The notes: generated by a model from the sequence alone, not told the origin. A stretch of DNA of 64,000 bases from Casuarius casuarius (GCA_003342895.1 PTFA01000005.1:4679909-4743908); one strand, 5' to 3'. Counted from the first letter of the stretch, positions 37,262 through 51,542 are shown. Numbers and translations are program-made.

Positions 37262-40200
37262 AAACAACTTTTTGACTCATTCTTGGATCTTCTGATATTT
37301 TCCTGGACCATTTTTTTCATGTTGCTTATAAAAACAAGTGCCTGCATTCTGTAGTCGTGTCCCAAGCCTCTCTGGTTCATCATGGGNTATATTTATATTG
37401 TATCTTATACTGCAAACAAGCTGCCTCTTACTTCCATTGCTGAAAACCCTAAACCCAAACCTGAGCAACCTCTGCCCTGCACTGTGACTCCTGCCAGTCC
37501 CTCCAGGGGAGTTCTGCTAGATGCTACATACAAAGTAATGTTCTTAGATGGGCTGGCCCAAAGCTATTTCAAGTTTAGTTCAAGTTACGCACATCTTTTG
37601 GTCATTACAGGCTGCTTTTCTTTGGTTTGATTTTGTGATTCCCTAAGGCTGCCACAATATTTTTCAGCCTCCCCAGGACTCAGGCCCTGCTTTATAAGCT
37701 GTTGAATGACTGCTCAAGCAGTAAAGAAACTACAGGTTTAAATTATTTTTTGTTAGCAGGGAGCAGAAAAGTCACCTGCCTGTAGCTATGTAAAAATTGG
37801 TAAGACTTAGGGCTTTTAAAATCGAATACTGTTTGCTATAAAAAAGCAACAAAACAACAAAAACCCCCTTAGCAACACTAAGCAGGGAGTCATCAGTAAT
37901 CATTAAAAGAGAGTCATATTATATAGTACAGTCAACCTCCAGTCCTGCTTCCCTTTGCTCTCTCTCCAGTCACTTTTAATAAAGTTTGTTCTTTGGCTTT
38001 GCCTCCAGTGGTTGGTTTCCTCTCACTGACCATTGGAAATCAAGTCAAAAAGCTGAAACACTAGCTGTGGCACATATGAGCAACCTTCTACAAAAAAAAC
38101 CCAGTATGTATTACACCTCTGAAAATGACTTAGTAAACACAACAGGGTTGCTACATGTTATTTTTTATTCTGAATGCAAAGAACCTGAGTTTATGATAAT
38201 ATCTTAAACAGAAAACGCCTATGTGGCCAACTGGGAGGGTCAGAACCAAAGGCGCTTAATACAGGTTGTATGTGGTTGTCAACACATTCATAGTGAGGCT
38301 GTTTCTGGCTGTTTCCTTAGGACAGTATGCTCTTTTGATTAGGTCACTATGGCTCTATTATGATTAGGGATGCTGGAACTGATACTTTCCTTTACAAATT
38401 TCCCCTTTGATTCAAATTCTGCGCTCACGCCAGCATAACTACTAAATACACTGTGAGGGTAATGTCATTGTATCAGAGTAAATGAATCAGGGTGAATGAG
38501 GAGTAAGTGGAAGTGAATCTGGTTCAAGCAGGGCCACTCATAGCTGACTTAGTGGTACGTGAATTTGATGCTAACCATTGCAGCTCCCACTGATGACTGG
38601 TAGTTATGCCAGATATGTTATGCTAGAAGTACTATTAGTCCTCAAAAGTCCCTGCATAGCATTTTCCAGATGACATTAACTTTAAAGATCTTTCTATCCC
38701 TGCCTTGGAAGTTTTGGCAGCAGCCAAATGCAAGTTCTTCAAATTCCTTTTTCTTTTTTTTTTTCTATAAACTTGTACAACCTATTGTTACAACTCATTA
38801 GAGCTCTTTAAATCATGCTATACCCATCTTGAGCTTTTGAGTTCATTTTTTACAGTTGAAATGTGAATTAGAACTTTAATTTGTTCTTTCATGCTACCTT
38901 AGTTTAGTGTTAATTTTTAAATTACTTTGAATTACAAAACAGGTTAGAGATTATAAACTGAGGAGTTCACCTTTTATACCAGCTGATTTTCTTTCTGTAG
39001 TGGAGATTGGTCAGAGAAAGTTCCTTCTAAAAAAAGGCTTTTTCTCTCCCTCTAAACTGAATTTGGAAGTGTTAGAAATGGAAGACAATTGCAGCAAATA
39101 CTAAAATGTGCTGTTTATCTATAAAGTTCCATGAAACGTTCTTGGCAACTGCTCTGTAAGCTCTTCATCTATGTCTAATGTTACATTTGTCCACGTGGGA
39201 AGACCAGATCACATCTTGAAGTGCATGGGGAATTCTGGTTCTATAGAGGTACCATTTACAGGCATGACTTTATCAGAACTCACTGGAGGTAGCTATTTCT
39301 GGTGACTTCATCCTGTTTATCTGGATATGCAAGTGATTAGCTCTCTGGAAAACATGCATAGTTAGATTGTGGTGTTTCATATAATAACAGATGCAACAAA
39401 CCACACTGAGAGGAATAGAAAGGCCCCCATTGATTTCAGTGGAATTTGGGTTAGCTCACCTTGAAAGGCATAATACCTTCAAAGCTTGAGGGCAGTTGCT
39501 TTTTGTTTGTTTTCGCTTTAATGTCCCTGTGACTGAAATAATTTCCTTAAGGGGTAAGCTGGCTGCTGTTGACAGGTTGTACTCATACAGGAAAAACATG
39601 ACCTGATGCCAAAATATTATAGTGATGTTTTATTTGAAGTGGACACCTGCACACTAGGATCTGGCTTGCAACCAATGAGTCGTTCTTCAATTCAGTTCAA
39701 TTCAATAAGTTTTAATTGGCATGATAAGCTATATGAGTGTAGCCAAATGATTGAAAAAAGGTAGGTCTTTCAAATACATCTTAGAGGATGGGTCTGATCT
39801 ACTCAGATAGGAGNTATGGACTTTGAAACATTTGGTCTCTAACACCCATTTTCCTATTAGAGTCTACTCCTAATCTGGTATCATATATATGTATGTATGT
39901 ATATATAAGCGTGTGTGTACATGAGTGTGTGTGCAGTTTGTTTCTAATTACTTAAGTAAAAGATTTTCTTCCAGTACCTCATGTTTTGGACATTACAATG
40001 GAAGTCCCATATTTGTCTTGGTCTTCCTACAGTCATTTCGGTTGCATGGTCAGTTATAACTGGGTTGGCCCTGTGAGTTTCCATAGCTGTTTGAAGACAT
40101 CATGGCCCAATTGTATATGGTCAGAAGAGAGGACTTGACACAAATGGCTCTGTTTCTTATGAGAGACAGGTGGTCCTTCTCTAAATGATGTGTAGTATCT

Positions 40201-43200
40201 GTTTTCTAAGAAATTCTTCCCAAAGGAACTTCGTCTCTGAAAGGTGGACCTAGAAAGATACATAATTTGATTTTTTTTTATACTAATTTTTCTGAAGTGA
40301 GTGCTGGTTATAATGGCACTCCAGAATCTACTGAGGTAAAAATACTGAAGCTTTTTATTGAAATCTGTGGTTCGCATAGGGCATAATATCAGTAAAATGT
40401 CACTGTTTTCCTCTCAGTAGCAGCTGTAATCTTGGAAGGTTGTCCAGTAACCAAAAAAGATGAGTGTCTCAGGAAAGAAAGTTTACACCTAGATAAGCCT
40501 AATGTTTACCCTAGTTAACTAATTCTTCTCTTTCCTCACTTTTATTGTATCTCCGATGACTTAAATGGAGCTTCTTCCAATGTATACTAGGTCAAGTACT
40601 TTGACTTTACTACCTGCAAATGAAATTGCTGATCTCTAACCTTTCAACACTTTCTGAAGAGTCCATCTTTGAAAAAAACTGTCCCAAACATGTTGACTGG
40701 CTGGTGATTGAATATAGCTAGTATGAGAAATAATCACTCAGNAATAAGAAAAAGCCAAATGTGGATGATACACTGTAACTAAATGCTAAAAGTGCTGTTG
40801 GAGAATTGACTGCTAGACATTGAGAACCACCACAATGACCTTCAAGAGATACACTTTTACCAGGAGTGTCACTGAGAGCATGTGATGCTCTTCTACATTG
40901 CTCACTGTGGCATCCCCTCATGAAGAAACTGCAGAAGTTGTGCTACACTGTCAGTTTCCGAAACTCAGCTGTCAGAACAGACGTGGATAGGAACGTGAGC
41001 CGTAACTGTTCCCAGGAGGATAAACTCTAAGTACATATTTCTTCTCATTCAGCTGAAAGTGTTCTATAGCTTTATTCTGTGAAATCTTAAAGGCAGTTTT
41101 TCAATTATTAAATCTTGTAAGAAAGACTACAGCATTCCTTATCGTCACATTTGCATTTATGTAATAGCTACACTGAATATTTGCTTCTGCATTCTACATT
41201 TACAGCAGTTTCTCTTTGACTGAAACATCTCCTTTCCCTTATTTAAAATGTATTTCTTCTGTCTGTTGGGATAGTGCCTTCAGGCTTCAGCACTGGATTT
41301 GGGTCTCACTGTGCAATAATCTGTGTGCATAAACAAAAGGGAGTTCCTACCCTAATAAATTTAAACTTTATGGGTTTATGTCCTGTGAAACTGCTTCTGG
41401 TTTAACAACACAGCTGATAAGCTGAAGGAGAAGGAAACAGTCCTTTAATTTGTTCTTTCATCTGGAGTCATGTGAGTCTGATTGCTAACATGTAGTACTT
41501 GGTAGGAAATGACTTTCCCCAATGAAAAATTTAAAGTTCTTTATTCTTCTTTCCTGGGGCAAAACTAAGAATGTGAAGGCTGCTTGGGTCTTGTTTTTTT
41601 GTGAGGAGAAACAAAAAACAGAGAATAAGACACCCCAAGGAGCCCTATTTCACCATACAGAGAGGACTGGAACCCACGTTCTCCAGCCTTTGTGGGCACA
41701 CTCCCCTCCAGGACCATCGCTCTCGCCATCTCTCCCACAGTTAGTCTTTTTGCCAGAACCCTTGTCTCTACAACCCAGCAGCTAGAATATACTCCTGAAA
41801 TAGGGAAGACTGGTAAACTCTCTGCTCTACAGTTAGCTGAGCCAGAGCTTGGACCTGAATTTGGACCAATCTGAAATATTCCCTAGATCAGTACAAATTT
41901 TATGAAGAAAGTTCATCCAGAACAGATAGTTCTTTGCCCAAGGAAAATCTCTGTTCCAAATAAACAAATATATTCCAGTAAGAGGGAAAAAAAGGTTCAT
42001 TATAAAATACTCAATTAGTCTTACCCATGATTTCTACTGTAGAACTGACACTATGTAGTGTATTTCTTAGGCTTTCTCCCTAGCAAGATCTCTTACACAC
42101 AGAGTCAGATCTCTCCATCTTCTAAGCAAGTGATAATTTGTCTAACCAAATTAAAAGAATAGAATGCTAAATAGTGCTAGATACAGAGGGACCGGGTGAA
42201 ATGAATGCAAGTATATAAATGCCACATTGAACAAAGCAAATGCACAGGTACAGTGACAGTAGGGTCCAGTGATGATAATTTGGAAACATCAAGACTTGAA
42301 AGAGACATCATAGGCTTTAAAAGTTCCCTCTCAGATTGCTGGATGTGGCAACTTTCTGCTTTATTAGCATTCTGATAGCAACTCCTACATCTGCCTCAGT
42401 AAATACTGCAGAGAGAGGGCAGCTGCAAGATCCTGTTGTATGCTGCTAAAGTGAATGCTAATGAGGCTCCTGAAGCAGCCCTCCTAGCTCCAACTGGGGA
42501 TATTAAAAACATGAAACCTGTCCTGTAAAAAGGAGGGGTAGGAGGGGAATCAAAGGGCTCATTTAACAATCTTCTACTATGAATTGTCTCAAGAAAAACT
42601 GTTTCCCAGGTGGCTTACTCCTTTTGATGTCTGGTTCAGCTTCCTAAATGCTTGTTCTATTGGAAGAATCAATGTATGTGGGTGGTGGAAGAAAACAAAC
42701 AAGTCAGTTTTCCCCAAATATGTTGACAAACAAATGTTGGAAATTTCCTCCTTGCAAGAAGCTGGACTTAGTTTTCCTCAGAACCAAGCTAAAACTTAGT
42801 TGCTCCAGAGCCACTCCTAGAGCCCCAGGTCCTTGACTCATATGATTACACCACAAAGACAGGTATAATTTTCCGACTCATTCTTCAAAGAAAAGCTTGA
42901 CTCGCATATAAATACTATAGCAACATCTGTCTACCAGCAGAGATCCTAAACAATAGTTCCAAGGAGGACAGCTTTCACCTCAAAGGCTATCTAGTCCTGG
43001 TCCTGTTCCCTTCCTCCTACTACTGGCAGAGAGCTCAATGTGTGGCAGGTCTGAGAAAGTGCAGCTAGCTCAGCTATCCCACCTCTCTGAACTACTGGGG
43101 TTTCCCTTGCTGCCAGTGTACTTCTCCAAGGCAGGAGGCAAATGATAGAAAGATCTCCAGCTGCCATTTAGAGGGAGGTAGTGAAAAAGAAAATTTAAAG

Positions 43201-46200
43201 GCAGTGAGAGAGTTGGTGGGGGGTGTGAACACAGAGTCCATGACTGGCATGGTTACTGACGTGATTAAATCCTGTGAAGCATGTTCTTTGATCTGCTAAT
43301 GGGTATCTTTTCCCACTTACTCTTGTAGCTGTTGTAGCTGGGCATCATTAAAAATGGCATCATTAAAAGCGTCTACTTATCTCCATTGATTTCACTTGTA
43401 GTATCCTCAGAAGCCTTTGGATCAATGCATCTCTTGCTCTGATGCAAAACCCAGTTGAAAATGTGAAGCCATTTAAGCATTTTTATCTGGCCATTCCAGC
43501 CATTCACCTTCTGACTTATGCTCTCAGAATGCCAACAAGGCCCTGTTTAAACATACACAGAGGGCTTTAACCTACTCTTAGAAATAACTTCGCTAAGGTT
43601 TGATGCTAGGATAGATGTCCAGCATTCCTATCCTGGAAATCCCAGATCACATTCTCTTTCATTTATATTATTGTAATCCCATTAATGTGATGGTTTATGC
43701 TACTGCAGCTGAGTGAGGGCAGAATAAAGCTGCCAGAGATATGTATGTAACTGTTATTTACCTATAAATCACTCTGTGAATTGACGGATCTATCACTAGG
43801 GTAATGATTTCCAAAGGCTCTGAAAGCTTTGCCACAGAGAAGCTCTTTGTATCTGTAATGTTTTAAATAGGACCTCAAGAATCCTGTTTGCATTGTGTGT
43901 TTTGTAGCTTAAAAGTCTAATACTTTGTCACACAAGTCTCAGTCTTCATGTTTCTGTCTTGAAGATAAAGAAAAACAAAAAGAATTTCTGAGAATTTCAG
44001 GATCTAAGAAGGCATCTTGATCTTCCCCTATAAACCAGGCTGTAAAAACGAAGGACTTGAGGATGGGCAGAGCTATATTTTTGAAAATCTTCCTGCATCT
44101 CAGGATTTGCAGGGGGCTGTAGTTTTGAGGAGAATTTCCAGGGGATAGATTCCAGTGAATGGGTATTCAGTGACAGCAGAGACAGGTTAATTTTCTCACA
44201 TTGTGCTGCAGCATATGCCTCTTTTGCCGTTTGCCCAGAAGTCCTCTTTAATTGCATTCCCTTTCCTAGAACATTGTGGAAACATGTGGGTTGCTCAACC
44301 CACCATATCCACCGAAGATATGTAAAATGGACAGGAGAAAGATAGGTCCTGGTCATTGTGCCAGCACTGCCTTATCTTATATCTTCCCAGAAGCATGAAG
44401 TCTAACTGCTCTGATCACTCACACCCCCGTGACAGTGACGTCCAAGATATTATGAACACAGTCACAGTGAAACATAGGGGCACACCTGTAGCAGGATCCA
44501 CCTTGCGCAGAACTTGCTGCTCAATGCAGGAAAACTACTGATGAGAGGAGAGTGTTCCAGGTGGCAAGTGCATGCACCACAGGGCCATGATGCATGGCAC
44601 ACACCATGGCACTTTTTTGCAGTGTATCAACATTTCTGCATCCTCCTGCATGATGTCCCTCTTCATAAATTCTACCAAACACATTAGGATACACAGTTTT
44701 CTCATTTATAGTAACATGATACTTAACCGACTCTCCAGCAGCTGGTGGCATGGTAGACTCTGGATCTGGGAAGACCAATCCATAGCACCATATGGATGGG
44801 ATAAAAACATTAAATTTTTTTCAAAAGAGCTTCCTGTATGTGGAAGCTGTTGCCCAACTGTCTCCAAGTAATCACTAGGGCAGGTTTAAAAGGAAAAGCA
44901 AACACAAACTGAAAGAGGTCCACAACATGGTGACTACTCCCATTTGAGGGCCAGGAAGCCCTTGCTGCCATGGGTATGGAGCATTTAAGGAAATCCCTAA
45001 GAAGATGGTGCTCATGAGTGCTCAGCAGAAAGAGGGACAGAAGGATATCTTTGGAGAGGAGGACCATGAGACATCTCACACCCTTATGTGGACGAAGGCC
45101 TCTTCTCATCACAGGAACAGCACTAGTCAGACCCACACTATCAGCAGAGCTGGGATCAACACCCACTACCTATGGCTCCAACGGACCTCCAGTGGCACCA
45201 CAACAGCAATTACAGATCAGTATGATGGCCCTGGTATGCTACAAGGGGTTCTTTAGTACAAAATTTCAGAGTTGGCTTTTTCCTAGTGAGACCTCCTCCT
45301 CCTCCCCTGACCAGCAGAACCACAGAGCATAGGCGAGCATGTCAGGCAGCAGGGCCCCGCTTCCCAACAGCCTGCTGCCCTTCTCTAGGGATCCCCTGTG
45401 GCCCTGACTGGCACTGGAAGACAGTCTGGACTGAAGTGCAACTCACTTCAAGAGCCAGCTCCAAAAACACAGAAGAGAGCATGGGTTGGTCTATTTCTGG
45501 GTCAAGTCTGGACATGAAAAGTGATCACACTTCTGAGTCATTGACCATACACAGTGAAAAAGAGAGAAGGTTGGGGTGAAATCCCAGCACCAGGCCTTGT
45601 TTCCAGTTTCACACAGCTCTCCTCACCCTTCCTCCTTGCCTTATCATTAGGGATGGAGCATATTTGCACAACATAGCATACACACTAAGCTTCTAGCTTG
45701 TGGGAGGAAAGGGCAGCAAAGACTATGGCTCTCCCTTAATGGCTCTGTACAAGCCTGCTATGATTGTTTAGCCAGTCAGAGCATGCCAACCACTAAACTT
45801 AAGAGAAACTTCCTTGAGGAGTTTTCCAAGGACCCTCAAGAGTACCTGTTGTTTGTCTCGTGGACACTCATGTTGGCAGGACTTTCTCCCTCCTTTAAGC
45901 AGGTTGTGTAGTACCCAGTAGCCACTGGACAACAGCAATTTTTCAGATTTATCTCAGTATTGGAAGCCTGTGCTGATGGTTATTACCATTACTATCTTTA
46001 CTTAGACAAACATGCTGATTTTGTACCACTGATATCCAAACTGCCCTTATCATATAACCTCCTGAATCTGCCCCAGTACCTGATCTTGATATGGCCAAAT
46101 CACACCCAGTGCCACAATCATAGAATGGTATAACCTTATCATGAGACACCACAGTTTCAGATATAAGCAGGCTTCTGAGAATATAGCTCCTGAACAAGGA

Positions 46201-47600
46201 CTGGAGAAGCCAAAGGGAGGGAAAATAATAGCCTGCAGGTGCATTCATCATCTTGTTTGCCTCTCACCAGATCTCCCTCTGAACACACGTGTTCATGCAC
46301 TCAGGCAGGCTAATTTTGCATTGGTCATAGTACTCGTGCTCTAATAAAAGATTATATTCATTATATGAGTGTTATTAACTTAGAGGATGTTTCATTTTAC
46401 GCTCACCTTCAAAACTGCTAGCAATTAGCCTGTCCCAGGTGGCTTTGTGCCAGGCCCAGCAGGTTGCTGGATTTATTGCCCACAACCACCACTTTTGTCC
46501 AGATTTATAACTCCTTACTGTGACCATTAGCGGTCTTGATTACCTCTTCATCTTTACTGGCCTGAAACATGAGTTTGATGTATAAGATCTCCTTAAGCAA
46601 GGACATTTCCTATCCAACAGAAATGCTGAACAGTGTACAAGCAGCTGCCAATATCCCATCATTTTTTTCAAATGCACAAAGTTTGTGGCAAGACTTTCAT
46701 ACAGGTCCCTGAATTTCATTTTAAGAAGATCTTTTTTTATTTTTCTGATGACCATTCAACTGTATCTAGTAGCCATTGTTGAATGGCTACATTGAGCCCT
46801 TGACTGAGAATTTGCCTCAGAGTACAGTGGCATCTAGTTTCCAAAGGGAGAAAAAGAGTAAGATTGATCAGGCTCTTGCCCTCTCCAGCTGTAATGATTT
46901 AGCCAGTTTTAATGGGTTTGTGAAGTGTGGACTTTTTCTTCAATCAGTCTTGAATAACAGTTGTGGAGGTCCCCCATGATCCTCCATCAGATACCAAAGA
47001 AACAACAGGAAAAAACAGGATGCCTCTGGTATATTGAGGCTACTGTTTATTATGCTGACACAGTGCCATCCCAGGGTTTCTTTGTGCTTCTCTGTCTGTC
47101 TATACTCACCTGTTTTCTCTTGAAGCAGACTGTGAAACTGCTTGGAGCTCAGAACATTTTTTTTTCTCGTGTTTAGACAATACCTGGTGAAAATGAGTGC
47201 TAGGCCGTAACTAGATTACCTGTATCTGATCATGACAGTAACAACGATGATTTATTTAAGCATATAGTGGAGTAATAATATGTCTTTTAGTGAATTTGTT
47301 TTCTCCTCTGGTGGACTGTATTCCTATTGCAGTAGGCAGCAAAGTTCATGAGAAAGTCCCTGAGAGACTGAGTGTTCCTGCTTCTCTGCCTGGAGTTGAT
47401 AGCAAGTGGGCTGTTTCATAAGACTCCCACAGGATTTACATTTGGATATTTCTATTCTTAGGGGAAGTGATTCATTGCACAGCTATCCAGGGAAAACCAG
47501 TTGGAAGACTATAAATGTTCAGAAAGTCTTGGGCCTGGAGGTACCAGTGGCAACAGATCAGCTCAGTCTCCTTGCCTTGAACAACTTAGTCCCGTGCATG
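37262..47600. other. 10-kb unannotated stretch
   Basis: No gene or interspersed repeat is securely recognised. A compound microsatellite lies at 39,882-39,933. The part at 44.4-45.6 kb is somewhat richer in G+C and holds overlapping frames of 80-118 codons on both strands, none with a domain I recognise. Confidence 0.45.
39882..39933. repeat. compound TA/TATG/TG microsatellite
   Basis: ATATATATGTATGTATGTAT, then a short TA run, then GTGTGTGT twice with interruptions. Confidence 0.9.
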
Positions 47601-47602
47601 GG

Positions 47603-47667
47603 GCATACCAAATAGCAATCCATTAAATCGATATTCTTTCTGCAAATACGTCATGCCTTCCTGATGC
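47603..47667. repeat. 65-bp dispersed direct repeat, copy 1
   Basis: It begins GCATACCAAATAGCAATCC and ends CATGCCTTCCTGATGC. It matches 58,173-58,237 in the same orientation at 63 of 65 positions, with no gaps. The differences are C/T at 47,629 (a CpG here, TpG in copy 2) and G/T at 47,650. Similarity stops abruptly on both sides. I do not recognise the family. One minus-strand frame is open across the whole unit in both copies, but 21 codons is too short to mean much. Confidence 0.93.
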
Positions 47668-48039
47668 CCAGAGGCAGGGGGCCCTGAGCTAGCTGCAAGC
47701 ACAGCTTCAGGAAGCCACAATGCTCATAGAGGAGAGGCTATTGAAAAAGTACATTTCCTCCCCCTTTACATGGAACAGTATTTACCACATGAGGCAGTGC
47801 TAACATAGGTGTAACCCACCTGGTAAATCCACCTCTGGTTCTGGTCAAGAGCATATAAGAGGCAAAACCACAGGAAAGATCATAGCTTAACATCTGATAA
47901 ATTTTGTTTTGATCATTCCACCAGCTGTAAATGTCTATTATTTTCTTCTTAGCTCTAGAGTTCCTTGCCTCTCTCCTGCAACAGTGGGGATCACAAGTTC
48001 AATAACTGTTGTTTGAGAGTATTATTAATCCACAGTAAA

Positions 48040-48058
48040 CTATATATATATATATATA
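48040..48058. repeat. (TA)n microsatellite
   Basis: An uninterrupted TA run, followed after a 10-base gap by a second, shorter TA run. Confidence 0.93.
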
Positions 48059-49433
48059 ATAGCATTATATATATGGCCCTTTGACTGTATATCCCAATTT
48101 TCTGTCTTGCAGGAGAAGATAAAGAGGAGCAACACCCCAAGAATTTATTCCCATATTACTCATTATCTACCCAAACCTCTTTCCTTATTGCCTGAAACTT
48201 CTTAAGATTTTAGACCTAAGTAAACAAGCCTCATACTTTCAGTCATGCTTTGTGTAGGTCTACATGTTTCCAGCAATCTCCATGTGTTTCCACTCCCCAT
48301 CTATTGACTGTTGAAATTACTGATTAATTTCAACTAAACCTGGTGAAGAAACAGAGGCCCCAAAGACATCCAGTTCTTATCAGGCTTCTGTAGATGGCAG
48401 AGCTGTAGAAGAGACACCCCAATAAAGGGAGAGGTGGCAACATAGGCCCCACCCTCACCGGACATCAGAAAATCCAACCACAGATCACAGTCAGTAGAAA
48501 TTCAGGCTTATTTAATTACGATGTCCCTGGAAGTGCTCGTTTCATCATCTGCTTACAGGGAAACCCCTGCACATCTATCCTCCACATATTTTATCTTCAA
48601 TATCCTGAATCATTTTACTGTCTTTCTAGGCAACTTTTCTATTTCTGCTCCATTCCTTCCTTCCTAGTCTGGCAATTTCTTAAATATGTGCCTTCTCCAT
48701 AACTATAAATAGTCACACAGAAGAAAGCTATAATGACTATTGGCACATCAGATGGAATAGAGATTACAGCTGATGGATAAGGAAGAGTTTCAAATAACAA
48801 AACTGTAATAATGAGTCTACCCAGTAACCTGCATTGTCTTAGTGTGCTTGCCGCTTGAATCCTAACAGCCACGAGACCACCTGCTTTCTGTCACTGCAGC
48901 TCAGCTGCTGTTCACAAATTTCAGATGTTTGTGCCAGTAATTAAATTGTGCCAGAAAAGCACTATTAAATTTAGTTATTGCAGAAAGGAGCTAAAATAAT
49001 TGATCAGATCTGAGTGGATCATCAATGTGTTTTTGAATATAATGAAAATGAGATTTGGGTCAGCAGGAGGAAGAGGAGACATCAATTAAAAAATATAACT
49101 ATACTGGAGTCTCAAAAGCCATTAACATTGATTTCAATCCAGGACACAGGGCCTGGCTGGCACAAAGCATGGAAGGATAATTAAAGAGACATTTTTTTTT
49201 CCTGTGGCAGAATACGATAACAGTGCTGCAAGAAGTGGAAGTAAATAGGATGTAATCACTCCAGAGAGCTATAAAGGGTTATGGGAAGCTGTCAATGTTC
49301 CTGCTTTTGTTTGGTCTCCTTTCCTATCCTTATTTACGTGTTTAAGTTTGACTATTTGCTTTTCATGGATATGAATGCAGGATTGGAGCTGGAATTCTTT
49401 TTGCCACCTCAAGCCACACTTCTCGTAGGCTCG

Positions 49434-49455
49434 TCATGACGCAGAGGCGTCATGA
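49434..49455. repeat. inverted repeat with TGACG/CGTCA half-sites
   Basis: TCATGACG (49,434-49,441) and CGTCATGA (49,448-49,455) are exact reverse complements around a 6-base loop. The left arm is itself part of the palindrome CGTCATGACG (49,432-49,441). Three CGTCA/TGACG cores, the half-site of CREB/ATF-type factors, fall within 21 bases. Confidence 0.8.
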
Positions 49456-50140
49456 GCTCCTGATGCTGAAAATTATTTGGTCAGCTGGATTCCTCACAGC
49501 TGGATCCTGTTCAAGCAGGGGTGGTGGCATGGACTGGCTTAGACTAAAAGTAGTTTGATGTTTATAATGTGCCTGCCATAGATGTATAGATGTTCTATTC
49601 TTCAGTCAAAAATGTGTCACTTCTGAGTCAGCCCACTCCTGTGGAGACTAGAGGTGACACTGGGGTACTTCTACCATCTTTCTGTAAGTTAGCCTTTCTC
49701 CCTGATGTTTATTTTCAAGTCAATATGGTCTGCTTTGAATGCCACAGACAGAACAGAATAAAATTTAGTCACAGAGCTGATAGGCATTCGCAAGAGCATC
49801 ACTGCAGGCTGGATCCAACAAGATTGCCATGTCTACTAGCAGCAATCCTTCTTCCTGTATCTGTGAAGAGCTTTCAAAATGGCAGCTACTTCCAAGGCTA
49901 GTTCTTCTTTTTGGTATGGCATGTGAATAAGAGTGAAGTCACACGATAGAGAAAGGGCCTAAAATTTAACCTATGTCAAAAGGGAAAGCAATTATTTCTC
50001 CATTCCTCTCTCCATGCTCTTAAATACATGGTTATAGCTCTCCTTTGCATCTGTGTTGGGCCTTTCACCGATCTGATTCAACTTATTAATGCTGCAGAAA
50101 ACTCTGCAGGTTCAAGGGGTTTGTTCATTTGTTAGCTTTC

Positions 50141-50164
50141 TTTTTTTTTTTTTTTTTTTTTTTT
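50141..50164. repeat. poly-T tract of 24 bases
   Basis: An uninterrupted T run. It could be the poly-A tail of a minus-strand retroposed sequence, but no recognisable body lies beside it. Confidence 0.95.
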
Positions 50165-50547
50165 CTGGTAATGAGCTGAGGCAGCTCACAGAAGAGTCCA
50201 GCAAGTGCCAGAGCTGCCACAAGATGGGCAGTGGATAAGAGCAGCAACAAAATGTGGGGGATGGAATAGAACTATCCCTTTTTGGCAGCAGCAAATGATT
50301 TCTTCTGCCCAGAGATATTGTATAACTTCTCCTGAATATTTGTGACACCCTCATTTCTGGCAACATCCTTGCAAATAAACCAATTCCTTGAGTAGATGTG
50401 CTTGAGAACTTGATGAAAAATGTTGCAAATACCTGCCAAGTAATTTATGTTTTTATATTTAATTCTGTAACTCCTTTTTTCCCAAAATGCATCTTATACA
50501 GTTTGTGATAACATCCACTTTTTGTTATAGAGTTTTTGGACAGTGCT

Positions 50548-50700
50548 TTCCAAAGTGCTTTAGATGTCAGATCAGTTGCATTAACCATATGGGATACACA
50601 CTTTCAGATGGAGACATCAAGAACAATATTATGATTTGCTCAACCCTTTGTATGTCGTCTGAATCTTTTTCTAGTGCACTGAACTGTTCTGTTTAGCAGT
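50548..50700 (-). mobile_element. possible MIR-type SINE fossil, minus strand
   Basis: CTTTCCAAAGTGCTTTAGAT at about 50,546, CTTTCAGATGGAGACATCAA at 50,601 and ATTATGATTTGCTCAACC at about 50,628 follow the antisense MIR-type order (CCAAAGTGCTTTACA, TTTTACAGATGGGGAAACTGA, GTTAAGTGACTTGCCCAA). Less well preserved than the copy at 23.4 kb. Confidence 0.52.
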
Positions 50701-51542
50701 GGTTTCCTTGCATTTTTCACCACTCTCATGCTCTGTCTCCCTTTCTGAAAGTAGTTCTAAGAAGGCTGATCCCAGAATATTTAATTCATACCTCTAGAGA
50801 AATTAATAGTGCTGAAGAAATAGCATAGGCATTACTTAGTCTTGTTTATATCCTACTGTAAGAGTCTAAGTGAACTTTNAGCCATGTGTTGGCTTTTGCC
50901 TGGCTGTCTGTATATGGTATCATTCACAAGGAAAGAGGATTTATATTCTCCTTAAACGTGTTCTGATCAGGTTAAAAAGATCAGGGCAAAGCAATTCCAT
51001 ATATCCTCCAACTCACTGGCAATGGCCTAGGTTTGTACGTTATTAGCCCTAATTCCATCAGTTACTGGAAAACGGCTGTCCAACGGCTCAGCGCATTACT
51101 TTCTCCACACAGGACCATGCTTGAAGACCTTTCAGAGCAACAGCAGGCACACAGTTCAACTGGTCTGTGAGTGCCACATGAAGTTACCCATCAGAACCAT
51201 ACTAGCCCTCTTTTCTGAAAATTGTGACTTATTTCTTCCAGAGGAAAATGTAATTGAAGACATTTCTCCCACTGGTATTGGCACTGGTTATCAGAAGACA
51301 ACAATGATCAGAGATGTTGTTGGGCTAACACCTCAGAGTTGGTGGACAAACATCTTCCAGGGGTAACTTTAATTTTTTACATTTTTTTCTTCCATTTTCT
51401 GTCAGAATCCAAATCAAACAGCATTTAGGAAACCCAGCAAGGCTCATGGGTCTTGCTAGAATGCTGCCTGTAAATACGGGAATTGGGGCTAGTTGTCGTT
51501 TTTGTGTCTAGTTATTTTCTATGAGCAGTGTATTTTAAAAAG

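Noticed and set aside
18614..38300. 16-base match CATTCATAGTGAGGCT near 18,614 and 38,285
   Set aside because: About one such match is expected by chance in a window this long, and it does not extend.
46108..46130. AATCATAGAATGGT, like the start of an antisense CR1
   Set aside because: The following bases do not continue with the CR1 GGTTGGAAGGGACC block, so the short match is probably chance.
51121..51366. 81-codon + strand frame
   Set aside because: It starts at a TTG rather than an ATG, has no recognisable domain and lacks clear splice sites.
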